From: Rhodococcus gordoniae
GTDB taxonomy: Bacteria; Actinomycetota; Actinomycetes; Mycobacteriales; Mycobacteriaceae
Length of the DNA: 64,000 bases
NCBI RefSeq assembly: GCF_001646655.1
Contig: NZ_LPZN01000003.1
Span: 248,001-312,000, forward strand
Direction of reading: 5' to 3'
The translations under genes were made by a program, and so were the position numbers. This document shows positions 37,063 to 45,943 of this stretch, piece by piece (position 1 is the stretch's first letter; every line of letters starts with the position of its first letter). The notes beneath the pieces were generated by a model, which saw nothing but the letters and a program-made list of their open reading frames with translations, ran no database searches and was not told the DNA's origin.

Positions 37063-37388
37063 CGACCGTCCTCGACACCTTCGCCCACATCCTGATCATC
37101 CTCGGCGCGGTGATCTCGCTGACCGCCGCGATCGGCGTGGTCCGTTTCCGCGACACCCTGTCGCGCATGCATCCGGCCACCAAGCCGCAGGTGGTGGGTC
37201 TGTTGTTCGTGCTGGGTGGCGCGATGATCATCCTGCGCAGTTCCGTCGACATCTGGATGATGGCGCTGGCGGGCATGTTCATGGTCCTCACGGCACCGGT
37301 GATCGCGCACCGCGTCGGTCGCGTCGCCTATCGGGAGCAGCTCGGTCGCGACGGCCTGCTCGACGAGGACGCTCCCGGCGGAGGCTGA
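37059..37388 (+). CDS. mrpG: Antiporter subunit G
   Basis: 109 residues, three helices, with the MrpG motif GVVRFRDTLSRMHPATKPQ. Last gene of the operon; ends 25 nt before the convergent ligase gene. No strong terminator is seen in that gap. Confidence 0.92.
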   Translation: MTTVLDTFAHILIILGAVISLTAAIGVVRFRDTLSRMHPATKPQVVGLLFVLGGAMIILRSSVDIWMMALAGMFMVLTAPVIAHRVGRVAYREQLGRDGLLDEDAPGGG

Positions 37389-37413
37389 CGGCGATCGGCC
37401 GGTTCTCGACCGA

Positions 37414-38547
37414 TCACTGCTCGAGTTCCTCCACGAGCGAGTCCACCACCGCGACGAGATCGCCGTCCGTCTGCTCCGCGATCCGCCGCTGACGCTGGTA
37501 GGACGCTCCCCGCACCGGGATGTCCGCGACCCGCGCGAGTTCGTCGGCGCATCCGAGCCGTACCGCGGTGGGCATGATCTGCTCGAGCAGATCGTTCAGG
37601 TCGTCGGTGACGAGCCGTTCGGTACACACCGGGTCGAGGATGACCTCGGCATCGAGTCCGTACCGTGCCGCACGCCACTTGTTCTCCTTGACGTGCCACG
37701 GTTGCAGTACAGGAAGTTCCTCACCCCGCTCGAGACGTTCGTCGAAGTAGACGACGAGTGAATGCACGAACGCGACGAGGGCGGCCAGTTCGGCGCGGTT
37801 GGTGATGCCGTCGAAGACCCGGACCTCGAGGGTGCCCCATTTCGGCGCGGGCCTGATGTCCCAGTGCATGCCTCCGGGATGGCTGATGACACCGGACTCG
37901 AGCTGGTCGGCGATGAATTCCGCGTACTGCGGCCAGTCGGCGAAGTGATAGGGCAGGCCGGCAGTCGGCAACTGCTGGAACATCAGCGCACGGTTGCTCG
38001 CGTAGCCGGTGTCGTAGCCCGCCCAGATCGGCGACGAGGCCGACAACGCGAGCATGTGGGGGTATTTCACGAGCATGGCGTTGAGGATCGGGATGATCTT
38101 CTCCGCGGAGGAGACTCCCACATGGACGTGTACTCCCCAGATGAGCATCTGCCGTCCCCACCAGCGGGTGCGGTTGATCATCTCCTCGTAGTCCGGGGAG
38201 GGTGTGACGGTCTGGTCGGTCCACTGCGCGAACGGATGGGTGCCGGCACACATCAGGTCCACTCCGAGCGGATCGGCGGCGCGGCGCAGCAACGACAGCG
38301 ACTCGGACAGATCGTCGACGGCCTCGGCGACGGTGTCGTGTACACCGGTGACGAGTTCGACGGTGTTGCGCAGGAACTCCTTGGTCAGCCGCGGGGTTTC
38401 CCCGGCGATCTCCTCCACCCTGTCGAAGACGACCGCCGCGCTGTTCGAGAGATCCCGGGTGGTCTTGTCCACCAGAGCGATCTCCCATTCCACGCCGATC
38501 GTGGGACGAGGTGATCCCGGAAACGCGACTGCCACGTCTCGATCCAA
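37414..38547 (-). CDS. Carboxylate-amine ligase (YbdK/GCS2-like)
   Basis: 377 residues, the counterpart of M. tuberculosis Rv0433. Family marks are GVEWEIALVD at the N-terminus, EFLRNTVELVTGVHDT, WGVHVHVGV and APKWGTLEVRVFDG. Related YbdK proteins have weak glutamate-cysteine ligase activity in vitro; these bacteria make mycothiol rather than glutathione, so the natural product is uncertain. The start is TTG at 38547, or GTG at 38535; neither has a clear ribosome site, because the terminator for sodC lies directly upstream. Confidence 0.88.
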   Translation of the reverse strand: MDRDVAVAFPGSPRPTIGVEWEIALVDKTTRDLSNSAAVVFDRVEEIAGETPRLTKEFLRNTVELVTGVHDTVAEAVDDLSESLSLLRRAADPLGVDLMCAGTHPFAQWTDQTVTPSPDYEEMINRTRWWGRQMLIWGVHVHVGVSSAEKIIPILNAMLVKYPHMLALSASSPIWAGYDTGYASNRALMFQQLPTAGLPYHFADWPQYAEFIADQLESGVISHPGGMHWDIRPAPKWGTLEVRVFDGITNRAELAALVAFVHSLVVYFDERLERGEELPVLQPWHVKENKWRAARYGLDAEVILDPVCTERLVTDDLNDLLEQIMPTAVRLGCADELARVADIPVRGASYQRQRRIAEQTDGDLVAVVDSLVEELEQ

Positions 38548-38548
38548 C

Positions 38549-38589
38549 CACAGGGCCCCGCCGACGGATGTCCGTCGCGGGGCCCTGTG
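38549..38589 (-). terminator. Terminator after sodC, abutting the ligase start
   Basis: A 12-bp outer stem (38549-38560 with 38578-38589) and a 7-bp inner stem (38562-38568 with 38571-38577) separated by one bulged C, 2-nt loop. It ends one or two nt before the ligase start codon, so it may also limit ligase translation. Confidence 0.75.
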
Positions 38590-38634
38590 TCAGGAATTAC
38601 CCGGGTGCCGAGCTTCAGGGGATTCGAACCCTGC

Positions 38635-39282
38635 TCACCCGATGACGCCGCATGCGAGGCGGGCGCCGAGGTTGTCCTGGTGGACGACCACAGAGGCGCC
38701 GTCCTCACCTTCGAGGTCCTCGAGGCCGAAGGCCGAGGTGGTGACGGTGGCGGTGGCGGTACCGTCCTCGTGGACGACGAGCGAGACCAGGTCGCCGCTT
38801 TCGGGGACGGAGGTGTTGCCACCGGCCTGCAGGTGGGCACCGGCCGACAGGAAGGCGCCGGGCTCGCCGCCGTTCGGCGCGGTGGACTGGGGCTCGCACC
38901 GGCCGAACTCGTGGATGTGGACACCGTGGTAGCCGGGCTCGAGACCCTCGACCTCGATGGTCACCTCGACGTCGCCGCCGTTCTCGGCGAACGACACGGT
39001 GCCGGCCGATGCACCGTCGACCGTGGTCAGCTCAGCGGTGAGCGCAGCGGCGGAAGCTGCAGCAGCACCACCGGCCGGCGACTCGCTTCCGCCCTCGGTG
39101 CCCTGGTCGTCGCCGTGGGCCTCGGAAGCGGGCGCGGCGGATCCCGTCCACACCGGCGGAGTCGTCCCCGGCTCGGTGCTCGCCTCCTCGCTGTTCGAGC
39201 ACGCAGTCAGGCCCACCGCGGCGATCGCGACGATCGGGGCCAGAGCACGCCAGGACATGCGACGGGTGGAACTGGAGACCAT
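38635..39282 (-). CDS. sodC: Cu/Zn superoxide dismutase lipoprotein
   Basis: 215 residues. A lipoprotein signal ends with lipobox LTAC (Cys28), so the enzyme is anchored outside the membrane, as for mycobacterial SodC. After a Gly/Ser/Ala linker comes the SOD domain with metal-ligand region HGVHIHEFGRC, AHLQAGG, and LVVHEDG; the disulphide partner is in RLACGVIG at the end. It removes extracellular superoxide, protecting the envelope. An upstream TTG adds one residue, but ATG at 39282 is preferred. Confidence 0.93.
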   Translation of the reverse strand: MVSSSTRRMSWRALAPIVAIAAVGLTACSNSEEASTEPGTTPPVWTGSAAPASEAHGDDQGTEGGSESPAGGAAAASAAALTAELTTVDGASAGTVSFAENGGDVEVTIEVEGLEPGYHGVHIHEFGRCEPQSTAPNGGEPGAFLSAGAHLQAGGNTSVPESGDLVSLVVHEDGTATATVTTSAFGLEDLEGEDGASVVVHQDNLGARLACGVIG

Positions 39283-39373
39283 CAAACCGCTCCTTCGAAG
39301 TGCCGAAAAGTCACCCGATCATAACCGGGCGTCTCCGGCGCCCACCCGGTGGCGGACCGACACGGTTCCGGCG

Positions 39374-40033
39374 CTAACGCGAAGTGACGATGACGATCAC
39401 TCCGGGAGCGGCGTCGCGGATGCCCTCGAAGCGCGGTTGCGCGGTGACACCGAGCGACTCGGCGACGGCTGTCGCGGTCTGCTGCTCTCCGGGAGACGAC
39501 CCGTAGAACACCGAGGTCTGCGGGAGCAGGCCCTCGCTGTAGTTACCCGTTTCACTGATGGTGTATCCCTCGTCCTCGAGGTAGGCCGCGGTCTGCGCGG
39601 CGAGGCCCGCGACCTCCGAATTGTTGAACACGCGTATCGGAGCCGTCGCGGCCGGAGACGTGCCGGCGGCGAGCGAGGTTCCACTCGCCGCGGGCAGGGA
39701 GGAAACCGAGGACACGGCAGCAGAGGTGGTCGCGCCGGCCGGCGCGGAGGTGATCGCGCCGGCCGGCGCCGGGGCGGACGTAGCCCCGTTCCCGGCAGCA
39801 GGCGCGGAGGGCACCGCGGCCGCGCGCGGAGAGGGCGCGGCCGGTGCGGCAGTGGTCGTGGGTGCGGCCGTGGGAGCAGGCTCGTCGTCCGAATCACCCA
39901 GTGAAGCGAAACCCAGACCGGCGAACAGGATGCCCAGGGCGATCAGGACCATCGCGAACGCACGCAGAGGCGGTCCCGAGGGTGTGGGCGCGCGGCTGGG
40001 GATCTCGGGGGTTCTGCTCACGACCTCGACCAT
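39374..40033 (-). CDS. LytR C-terminal domain membrane-anchored protein
   Basis: 219 residues; counterpart of Rv0431. One N-terminal membrane helix (about residues 27-46), a long Ala/Pro/Thr/Ser-rich extracytoplasmic linker (about 50-130), then a LytR_C domain (IRVFNNSEVAGLAAQTAAYLEDEGYTI, QTSVFYGSSPGEQ). The LytR_C fold is often appended to wall-polymer ligases; stand-alone copies have been linked to envelope or vesicle control in mycobacteria. The catalytic LCP domain is absent. Confidence 0.85.
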   Translation of the reverse strand: MVEVVSRTPEIPSRAPTPSGPPLRAFAMVLIALGILFAGLGFASLGDSDDEPAPTAAPTTTAAPAAPSPRAAAVPSAPAAGNGATSAPAPAGAITSAPAGATTSAAVSSVSSLPAASGTSLAAGTSPAATAPIRVFNNSEVAGLAAQTAAYLEDEGYTISETGNYSEGLLPQTSVFYGSSPGEQQTATAVAESLGVTAQPRFEGIRDAAPGVIVIVTSR

Positions 40034-40110
40034 AGTTGCCCGAGCACACACAGCGCTGCCGACCGGCCGCGCGTGTCGACTTCGCCGTGTCCTCCTACGA
40101 GGTGCCCGGA

Positions 40111-40461
40111 CTAACGGGTGTCGAAACCGAGACGGCGGGCCGCGCGGGCCTTCTGACGGCTCGCACGCAACCGCCGCAGCCGCTTGACCAGCATGGGATC
40201 GGCGGCGAGCGCCTCGGGACGATCCACCAGGGCGTTGAGCACCTGGTAGTAGCGGGTGGCGGAGAGACCGAAGAGTTCCTTGATGGCGTCCTCCTTGGCA
40301 CCCGCGTACTTCCACCACTGCCGTTCGAACGCCAGGATGTCGAGATCGCGACGGCTCAGGCCGTTCGCCTCGTCGCCGGTGGGCTCCTGCGCGAGTGCGC
40401 CGTCGCCCTGCGGGGACACGAGATCGGACCGGTCGTTGCCGTGCGCTGCTGCGCCGTCCAT
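40111..40461 (-). CDS. DUF3263 protein
   Basis: 116 residues with GAGGAGGGAA before ATG. The C-terminal 75 residues hold DUF3263 (LSRRDLDILAFERQWWKYAGAKEDAIKELFGLSATRYYQVLN), which has the shape of a helix-turn-helix with a basic tail (RLRRLRASRQKARAARR). Counterpart of Rv0430. Probable small DNA-binding protein; partner and target unknown. On the same strand as the LytR_C gene upstream of it. Confidence 0.88.
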   Translation of the reverse strand: MDGAAAHGNDRSDLVSPQGDGALAQEPTGDEANGLSRRDLDILAFERQWWKYAGAKEDAIKELFGLSATRYYQVLNALVDRPEALAADPMLVKRLRRLRASRQKARAARRLGFDTR

Positions 40462-40593
40462 TTCCCTCCTCGACTGACTGGATCACACCGTGACGAAGAG
40501 TCCTTGCGTCTCGGCGGAAGTCATTCAACCACGGGGTAGGGACACATACCGGTCCGAGAACGCCGTGAGTCCATCCCATTATCCTGTGTCACC

Positions 40594-41190
40594 ATGGCCA
40601 TTCTTCCGATCGTCATCGTCGGCGACCCCGTCCTGCACAATCCCACCCGGCCGGTGACCGAATCACCCGCCGAACTCGCCGAGCTGATCGCCGACATGTT
40701 CGAGACGATGGACGCGGCCAACGGCGTCGGACTCGCCGCCAACCAGGTCGGCGTCGGCAAGCGACTGTTCGTCTACGACTGCCCCGACCGCGACGGGTCC
40801 GGCTCGGTCGTCCGGCGACGCGGCGTCGTCGTCAACCCGGTCCTCGAGACCTCCGAGATCCCCGAGACCATGCCCGACCCCGAGGACGATCTCGAGGGCT
40901 GCCTGTCCGTGCCCGGCGAGAACTTCCCCACCGGACGCGCCGACTGGGCGAAGGTCACCGGCACCGACGAGAACGGTGAGCCCGTCGAGATCGAGGGTCA
41001 CGGTTTCTTCGCCCGCATGCTGCAGCACGAGGTCGGGCATCTCGACGGTTTCCTGTACGTCGACGTGCTGATCGGGCGTAACGCCCGCGCCGCGAAGAAG
41101 ACCATCAAGCGGGCCGGATGGGGTGTTCCGGGCCTGACCTGGCTGCCGGGCTCGGTGGAGGACCCGTTCGGCCACGACGAGGACGACTGA
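40594..41190 (+). CDS. def: Peptide deformylase
   Basis: 198 residues. Motif 1 [10 protein letters not shown], motif 2 EGCLSVPG (metal Cys) and motif 3 QHEVGHLDG (HExxH metal site) are all present. Removes the formyl group from nascent proteins. The C-terminal extension after motif 3 is typical of actinobacterial enzymes. It is divergent from the DUF3263 gene and followed 22 nt later by the acetyltransferase gene. Confidence 0.96.
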   Translation: MAILPIVIVGDPVLHNPTRPVTESPAELAELIADMFETMDAANGVGLAANQVGVGKRLFVYDCPDRDGSGSVVRRRGVVVNPVLETSEIPETMPDPEDDLEGCLSVPGENFPTGRADWAKVTGTDENGEPVEIEGHGFFARMLQHEVGHLDGFLYVDVLIGRNARAAKKTIKRAGWGVPGLTWLPGSVEDPFGHDEDD

Positions 41191-41212
41191 CGAGACGACC
41201 GGCGAACCGTCG

Positions 41213-42178
41213 ATGACGACCGACCGTCCGGCCGCACCCCTCCCCCTCGGCACCCGGGTGGTGCTGCGGTACCGCCTGCCCGCCGGCTACAGCCACCCGA
41301 TGACCGACGTCATCGGCGAACTCGTCTCCGTCGAGCCGGTGGTCGCGGTGCGCAGCGCCGACGGTCGTGTCGTCCAGGTGTCCCCCGCCTCGGTCGTCGC
41401 TCTCAAACCGATCGCGGCGCGGCCGATCCGCGTCTCGGAGATCCGTGCGCTCGAACACGCCGCCGCGGCGGGGTGGCCCGGTCTGGAGTCGGACTGGGTG
41501 GACGGGTGGCTCGTGCGGGCCGGGCACGGCTTCACCCGGCGCGCCAACTCGGCGACGCCGCTGGGTGAACGCGGGACCGTGGCCGATCCCGCCGATCCGG
41601 CCGTGCGGGCCCGGCTGCGCGGATGGTTCGCGGCACGCGGACTGCCGCTGCGGCTGTCGGTGCCCGATCGGCTCGGCCGGATCCCCGAGGGCTGGCCGAC
41701 CTCGGAGCCGGTGCTCGTGATGGGAGCCGACCTCGCGAACGTGCCGCTGCCCCCGGAGCCCACCCCGGTCACCATCACCGACCGGCCGGATGCCGACTGG
41801 ATGTCGCTCCACCGGACCGGTGACGATCCGGTGGTCGCGCAGGACGTGCTCGGCGCGGTGGCCGCGGGCATCCTCGGGTTCGGCCGTATCGGGGCGCCCG
41901 GGCAGCCGCCCCTGGCGATCTGTCGCGCGGCGGTCACCGACGCCCCGGACGGACGCCGCTGGGTGGGTCTGTCGGCCGTGGAGGTCGCGCCCGAGCACCG
42001 GCGCCGCGGACTCGGCACGCTCGTGTGCGGCGCCGTCCTGCACTGGGCCCGCGAGCAGGGCGCGACCCACGCATACCTGCAGGTCGACGAGTCGAACACA
42101 GCGGCCCGCGCCCTGTACCGCGAACTCGGCTTCGTCGACCACCACCGCTACCGGTATGCCTCCGAACCCGTCGGATAG
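41213..42178 (+). CDS. GNAT-family N-acetyltransferase
   Basis: 321 residues, counterpart of Rv0428c. An N-terminal beta-rich region (LPLGTRVVLRYRLP, VRSADGRVVQVSP) resembles a small SH3-like barrel. A GNAT domain follows with the acetyl-CoA loop RRRGLG and the ending DESNTAARALYRELGF. The acceptor is unknown. Likely co-transcribed with def and xthA. Confidence 0.87.
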   Translation: MTTDRPAAPLPLGTRVVLRYRLPAGYSHPMTDVIGELVSVEPVVAVRSADGRVVQVSPASVVALKPIAARPIRVSEIRALEHAAAAGWPGLESDWVDGWLVRAGHGFTRRANSATPLGERGTVADPADPAVRARLRGWFAARGLPLRLSVPDRLGRIPEGWPTSEPVLVMGADLANVPLPPEPTPVTITDRPDADWMSLHRTGDDPVVAQDVLGAVAAGILGFGRIGAPGQPPLAICRAAVTDAPDGRRWVGLSAVEVAPEHRRRGLGTLVCGAVLHWAREQGATHAYLQVDESNTAARALYRELGFVDHHRYRYASEPVG

Positions 42179-42196
42179 GTCACCTACAGTGGGCGT

Positions 42197-43000
42197 GTGC
42201 GCCTTGCTACCTGGAATGTGAACTCCGTCCGTGCCCGTACCGACCGCATCCTCGACTGGCTGCAGCGAACCGGCACGGATGTGCTCGCGATGCAGGAAAC
42301 CAAGTGCAAGGACGAGCAGTTCCCCCACGAGCGTTTCGAGGAACTCGGCTACCGGGTGGCGCACGTCGGGCTGAGCCAGTGGAACGGTGTGGCCATCGCC
42401 TCGCGGGTGGGCCTCGACGACGTGCAGATCGGATTCGACGACCAGCCCGGTTTCTCCAAGGACCCGGAGGCCGAACCCGCACTCGAGGCGCGGGCGATCG
42501 GCGCGACGTGCGCGGGTGTGCGCGTGTGGAGCCTGTACGTCCCCAACGGCCGCGACCTGCACGACCCGCACTACACCTACAAGCTCGACTGGCTCGCCAA
42601 GCTGCGCGCCGACGCCCACGGCTGGGCAACTGCGGCTCCCGAGCAGCCCATCGCCCTGGTCGGCGACTGGAACGTCGCCCCCACCGACGACGACGTGTGG
42701 GATCCGGCCTTCTTCGAGGGCAAGACGCACACCTCGCAGCCCGAACGCGACGCCTTCCACGCGTTCGCCGAGGTCGGCTACACCGATGTGGTCCGTCCGT
42801 ACGCCCCCGGCCCCGGGGTGTACACCTACTGGGATTACACCCAGCTGCGGTTCCCCAAGAAGCAGGGCATGCGGATCGATTTCGTCCTCGGGTCGCCGGC
42901 CTTCACGGCGCGCGTGACCGGCGCCGAGATCGACCGCAACGAGCGCAAGGGCAAGGGCGCGAGCGACCACGCCCCGGTGATCGTCGACCTCGAGGTCTGA
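42197..43000 (+). CDS. xthA: Exonuclease III (AP endonuclease)
   Basis: 267 residues from GTG. Motifs of the EEP family: LATWNVNSVRART, QETKCKDEQF (metal Glu), GDWNVAPTDDDVWDP, RIDFVLGS and SDHAPVIVDLE (catalytic Asp-His). Repairs abasic sites and 3' blocked ends in base-excision repair. Its stop is directly adjacent to the stop of the convergent GNAT gene. Confidence 0.95.
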   Translation: MRLATWNVNSVRARTDRILDWLQRTGTDVLAMQETKCKDEQFPHERFEELGYRVAHVGLSQWNGVAIASRVGLDDVQIGFDDQPGFSKDPEAEPALEARAIGATCAGVRVWSLYVPNGRDLHDPHYTYKLDWLAKLRADAHGWATAAPEQPIALVGDWNVAPTDDDVWDPAFFEGKTHTSQPERDAFHAFAEVGYTDVVRPYAPGPGVYTYWDYTQLRFPKKQGMRIDFVLGSPAFTARVTGAEIDRNERKGKGASDHAPVIVDLEV

Positions 43001-43384
43001 TCAGGCCTTGCGGGCGGGCACCTTACGCTGCCGATCGTTACGCTGCGGTTCCTTGCGATGCGGCTCGAGGGGCACGACGACGTCGCGGTAGTTCTCGTGC
43101 GAGGCGAGGAACCGCTGCACATAGGTGCACACCGGCCGCACCCGCCACCCTCGCCGGCGCGCGAGATCGAGCGACCCGCCGACGAGGACGGCCGCGAGAC
43201 CACGATGACCGAAGTCTTCGACGATCACGGTGTGCATGAAGTCGACGACCGGCGGGTTCGGCGCCGGAGCGCGTTCGAAGTCGTAGTACCCCAGGATGCC
43301 GACGAGGTCACCGTTGAGGCGCAGTTCGAACCGGTTCTGGTCGGCATTGTCCACCACGTCGAGGTCCGGCGAACTCGTGTTCAT
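43001..43384 (-). CDS. Small GNAT-like acetyltransferase (YjdJ/COG2388)
   Basis: 127 residues with GGAGG seven nt before ATG. The pattern FELRLNGDLVGILGYYD, then FMHTVIVEDFGHRGLAAVLVGGSLDLARRRGWRVRPVCTYVQRFL matches the minimal GNAT family of COG2388, which binds acetyl-CoA. The tail is strongly basic. A TATAGT -10-like hexamer lies upstream on this strand near 43430. Confidence 0.8.
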   Translation of the reverse strand: MNTSSPDLDVVDNADQNRFELRLNGDLVGILGYYDFERAPAPNPPVVDFMHTVIVEDFGHRGLAAVLVGGSLDLARRRGWRVRPVCTYVQRFLASHENYRDVVVPLEPHRKEPQRNDRQRKVPARKA

Positions 43385-43541
43385 GAGCGCCTCCAAAAGC
43401 GTCTTGCGTAATCGAACTGTGACCTGTGCCACTATAGAACACTGAGGGGTGAACCGCCGGTAACGCTGTCGTGTTTCGCAACGGGAGCCCGCCTCAGCGC
43501 CGCCCGGCCGTGATCGAACACACCCTCGGTAGGGTGTCTGC

Positions 43542-44387
43542 GTGGAACTTCTGCCCTTGTCGCCCCGAGGCGAGACCCCGGTTCGAGCCCTCACCATCGC
43601 CGGCACCGACTCCGGAGGTGGAGCCGGCATCCAGGCCGATTCGCGCACGATGGCGATGTGCGGTGTGCACGCATGCGTCGCGGTCGCGGCCGTCACGGTC
43701 CAGAACTCGGTCGGGGTCCGCGGGTTCCACGAGATCCCCGCCGAGATCGTCGCCGATCAGGTGCGCTGCGTGGTCGAGGACATCGGCGTGTCCGCGGCGA
43801 AGACGGGCATGCTCGCCTCCACGCAGATCATCGAGGCCGTCGCCCAGGTGTGCTGCGAGGTGGGCATCGGCCGCGACCAGGCGGTGCCGCTCGTCGTCGA
43901 CCCGGTGTGCGCGTCCATGCACGGCGATCCCCTGCTGCACGCCGATGCGCTCGACGCGATCCGCAGTGTGCTCGTCCCCCTCGCCACCGTCGTCACCCCC
44001 AACCTCGACGAGGTACGGCTGATCACCAGCATCGACGTCGTCGACGACGCCTCGGCCCGCCGCGCCGCCGAAGCCCTGCACGCACTCGGCGCCCGGTGGG
44101 TGATCGTCAAGGGCGGCCATCTGCGCAGCTCGGCGATGAGCACCGATCTGCTGTTCGACGGCGACCGTTTCCTCGAGTTCAGCACGCCTCGCATCGACAC
44201 CGGCAACGATCACGGCGGCGGCGATACGCTCGCGGCCGCGATCACCTCGGCCCTGGCCCACGGCCGGTCGGTGCCCGAAGCCGTCGAGTTCGCGAAGGAA
44301 TGGATCACGAAGTGCCTCGAGTGGGCCTACGACCTCGGGCACGGCCACGGGCCGGTCAACCCCTTGTGGCGCCTGAACGAGCGCTGA
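43542..44387 (+). CDS. thiD: Hydroxymethylpyrimidine (phosphate) kinase
   Basis: 281 residues from GTG. The N-terminus has IAGTDSGGGAGIQAD and a middle KTGMLAST, both standard for ThiD. The C-terminal anion-hole sequence is NDHGGGDTLAAA; most ThiD proteins have GTGC here, so Asp takes the place of Cys, as in pyridoxal and ribokinase relatives. It phosphorylates HMP to HMP-PP for thiamine synthesis. Not linked to thiC in this window. Confidence 0.88.
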   Translation: MELLPLSPRGETPVRALTIAGTDSGGGAGIQADSRTMAMCGVHACVAVAAVTVQNSVGVRGFHEIPAEIVADQVRCVVEDIGVSAAKTGMLASTQIIEAVAQVCCEVGIGRDQAVPLVVDPVCASMHGDPLLHADALDAIRSVLVPLATVVTPNLDEVRLITSIDVVDDASARRAAEALHALGARWVIVKGGHLRSSAMSTDLLFDGDRFLEFSTPRIDTGNDHGGGDTLAAAITSALAHGRSVPEAVEFAKEWITKCLEWAYDLGHGHGPVNPLWRLNER

Positions 44388-44399
44388 CGACGCCCACCC

Positions 44400-45872
44400 T
44401 CACTCGGTGAACTCGGCGCGCACCTGTGCTCGCCGGTCGCCGGTGGGGACCCCGTCGGGTCCGTCGACCGAGTTCGCGTAGACGGCCGTGCCGTAGGCGA
44501 CTGCGGCGGCCGCTGCCGCGAACGCGTCGCGGTCGATGCCGGCCAGGGTGTCCTCGGGGGTGTGATAGTTCGGGTCGAAGGGCTGGTCGGCGGTGCCACC
44601 CCACAGCTCGGCCTGCTCGGGGGTCTTGACGTCGTCGGCACCGGTGAACACCCCGCCCGCGGGGATACCGGAGGCGACGAACGGACCGTAATCGGAACGA
44701 CCGTCGAAATCCGTTCCTCCGACGTCGATTCCGCGTTCGTCGAAGAACTGCGCGAAGGTCCGTTCGATCCCCGCCGAGCCCTCCGGCCCGGGTCCCTCGC
44801 CGACGGCATCGGAGTCGTCGCCATCGAACACCAGATATCCGGCGTTGGGTGAGCCGAGCATGTCGAAGTTCAGGTACAGCGCGATGTCGAGTCGCTCCTC
44901 CTCGGACAGCGACTCGACGTACCTGGTGGAGCCCACCAGCCCGACCTCCTCGGCGCCCCAGAACGCGAACCGCACGGCGTTGGTCACTCCCGGTTCGCTG
45001 CCGAGCTGCAGCGCGGTTTCGAGGACGGCGGCGACGCCGGTGCCGTTGTCGTTGATCCCCGGCCCTTCGGGCACACTGTCGAGGTGCGCGCCGACGACGA
45101 TCACGTCGTCGGTCGAGCCGGTGCGGGTCTGGGCGATCACATTGCGTGACTTCTGATCCTCGGTGCGGGTCTCGAGCGTCATCGTCACGGTGGTCGCGGC
45201 GGAGAGACGCTCCGCGTCGGCCCCGGCCACACCCCCGACCGGGATACGGGGGTTCGACTCCGCCCCGAGACCGGCGGCGTCGAGCGGGCCGTCCTCGTTG
45301 TTGGCGACGATCAGCGCGGCCGCTCCCCGGTCGGCGGCGACCTGCTCCTTCACGGCGAAGGTGCACACGCCGCGATCGACGATCACCACCGCGCCGGTCG
45401 CGTCGACCCCGTCGTAATCGGTGGGTTCGCACCCGGGGGTGCCGTCGGGGGCGATCCGCACGACGCGCGCGGTGAGTCCGTCCGGTCCCGTCGACGGCGA
45501 CATGCCGAGTGCGCTCACCCCCGTCGGGTCCCCGTCGACGACGAGCTGCTCGTTCTCGACCGCGAACAGCGTCGAATCGAACTCCGGTGTCTGCACGTCG
45601 AATCCGGCGTCGCGCAGAGCTCCGGCGACATAATCGACGCTCGCGTCGTAACCGGCGGTACCGAGCGCACGGTTGCCGTCGTTCTCGCCGGCGATGCGTT
45701 CGAGCTCCGTCAGGTGCGTCGTGACGGCGTCGAGTTGCACGGCGTCGGCGAGTACCGCCGGATCCACGGGCGGCGCCTCCACCTCCCCTTCCGAACATCC
45801 CGCCGTCAGGAGTACTCCGGCGGCGAGCAGAGCCGCTCCCCGTATGCCGTATCTCGCCCGCGCCCGCGCCAT
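44400..45872 (-). CDS. lpqL: M28 zinc aminopeptidase lipoprotein (LpqL-like)
   Basis: 490 residues. A lipoprotein signal with lipobox LTAGC (Cys26) anchors it outside the membrane. A PA-type insertion domain lies about 140-240. The M28 catalytic set follows: GAHLDS (His, Asp), GINDNGTG (Asp), WGAEEVGL (Glu pair), NFDML (Asp) and YHTPED (His). It would trim amino acids from extracellular peptides. Convergent with thiD, 12 nt apart. Confidence 0.92.
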   Translation of the reverse strand: MARARARYGIRGAALLAAGVLLTAGCSEGEVEAPPVDPAVLADAVQLDAVTTHLTELERIAGENDGNRALGTAGYDASVDYVAGALRDAGFDVQTPEFDSTLFAVENEQLVVDGDPTGVSALGMSPSTGPDGLTARVVRIAPDGTPGCEPTDYDGVDATGAVVIVDRGVCTFAVKEQVAADRGAAALIVANNEDGPLDAAGLGAESNPRIPVGGVAGADAERLSAATTVTMTLETRTEDQKSRNVIAQTRTGSTDDVIVVGAHLDSVPEGPGINDNGTGVAAVLETALQLGSEPGVTNAVRFAFWGAEEVGLVGSTRYVESLSEEERLDIALYLNFDMLGSPNAGYLVFDGDDSDAVGEGPGPEGSAGIERTFAQFFDERGIDVGGTDFDGRSDYGPFVASGIPAGGVFTGADDVKTPEQAELWGGTADQPFDPNYHTPEDTLAGIDRDAFAAAAAAVAYGTAVYANSVDGPDGVPTGDRRAQVRAEFTE

Positions 45873-45884
45873 CGTCCGAGCGTA

Positions 45885-45928
45885 CAAAAAAGCACTGCGC
45901 CGCACGGGGAATCCGTGCGGCGCAGTGC
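45885..45928 (-). terminator. Rho-independent terminator after the ABC permease gene
   Basis: A perfect 16-bp stem (45892-45907 with 45913-45928) and 5-nt loop, followed on the minus strand by a run of six T. It lies just beyond the permease stop codon and upstream of lpqL, so it isolates the two. Confidence 0.95.
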
Positions 45929-45943
45929 GGCGGTGCGGGAGTA

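Noticed and set aside
37383-37413. Terminator between mrpG and the ligase gene
   Set aside because: Only a 6-bp imperfect stem (GATCGG/CCGATC) with an 11-nt loop; too weak to call.
38606-38640. tRNA T-arm-like sequence (GGGTTCGAATCCCC on the minus strand) at the end of sodC
   Set aside because: No matching acceptor stem, D-arm or anticodon arm upstream; the would-be gene body is sodC coding sequence. Could be an attachment-site remnant but nothing else supports it.
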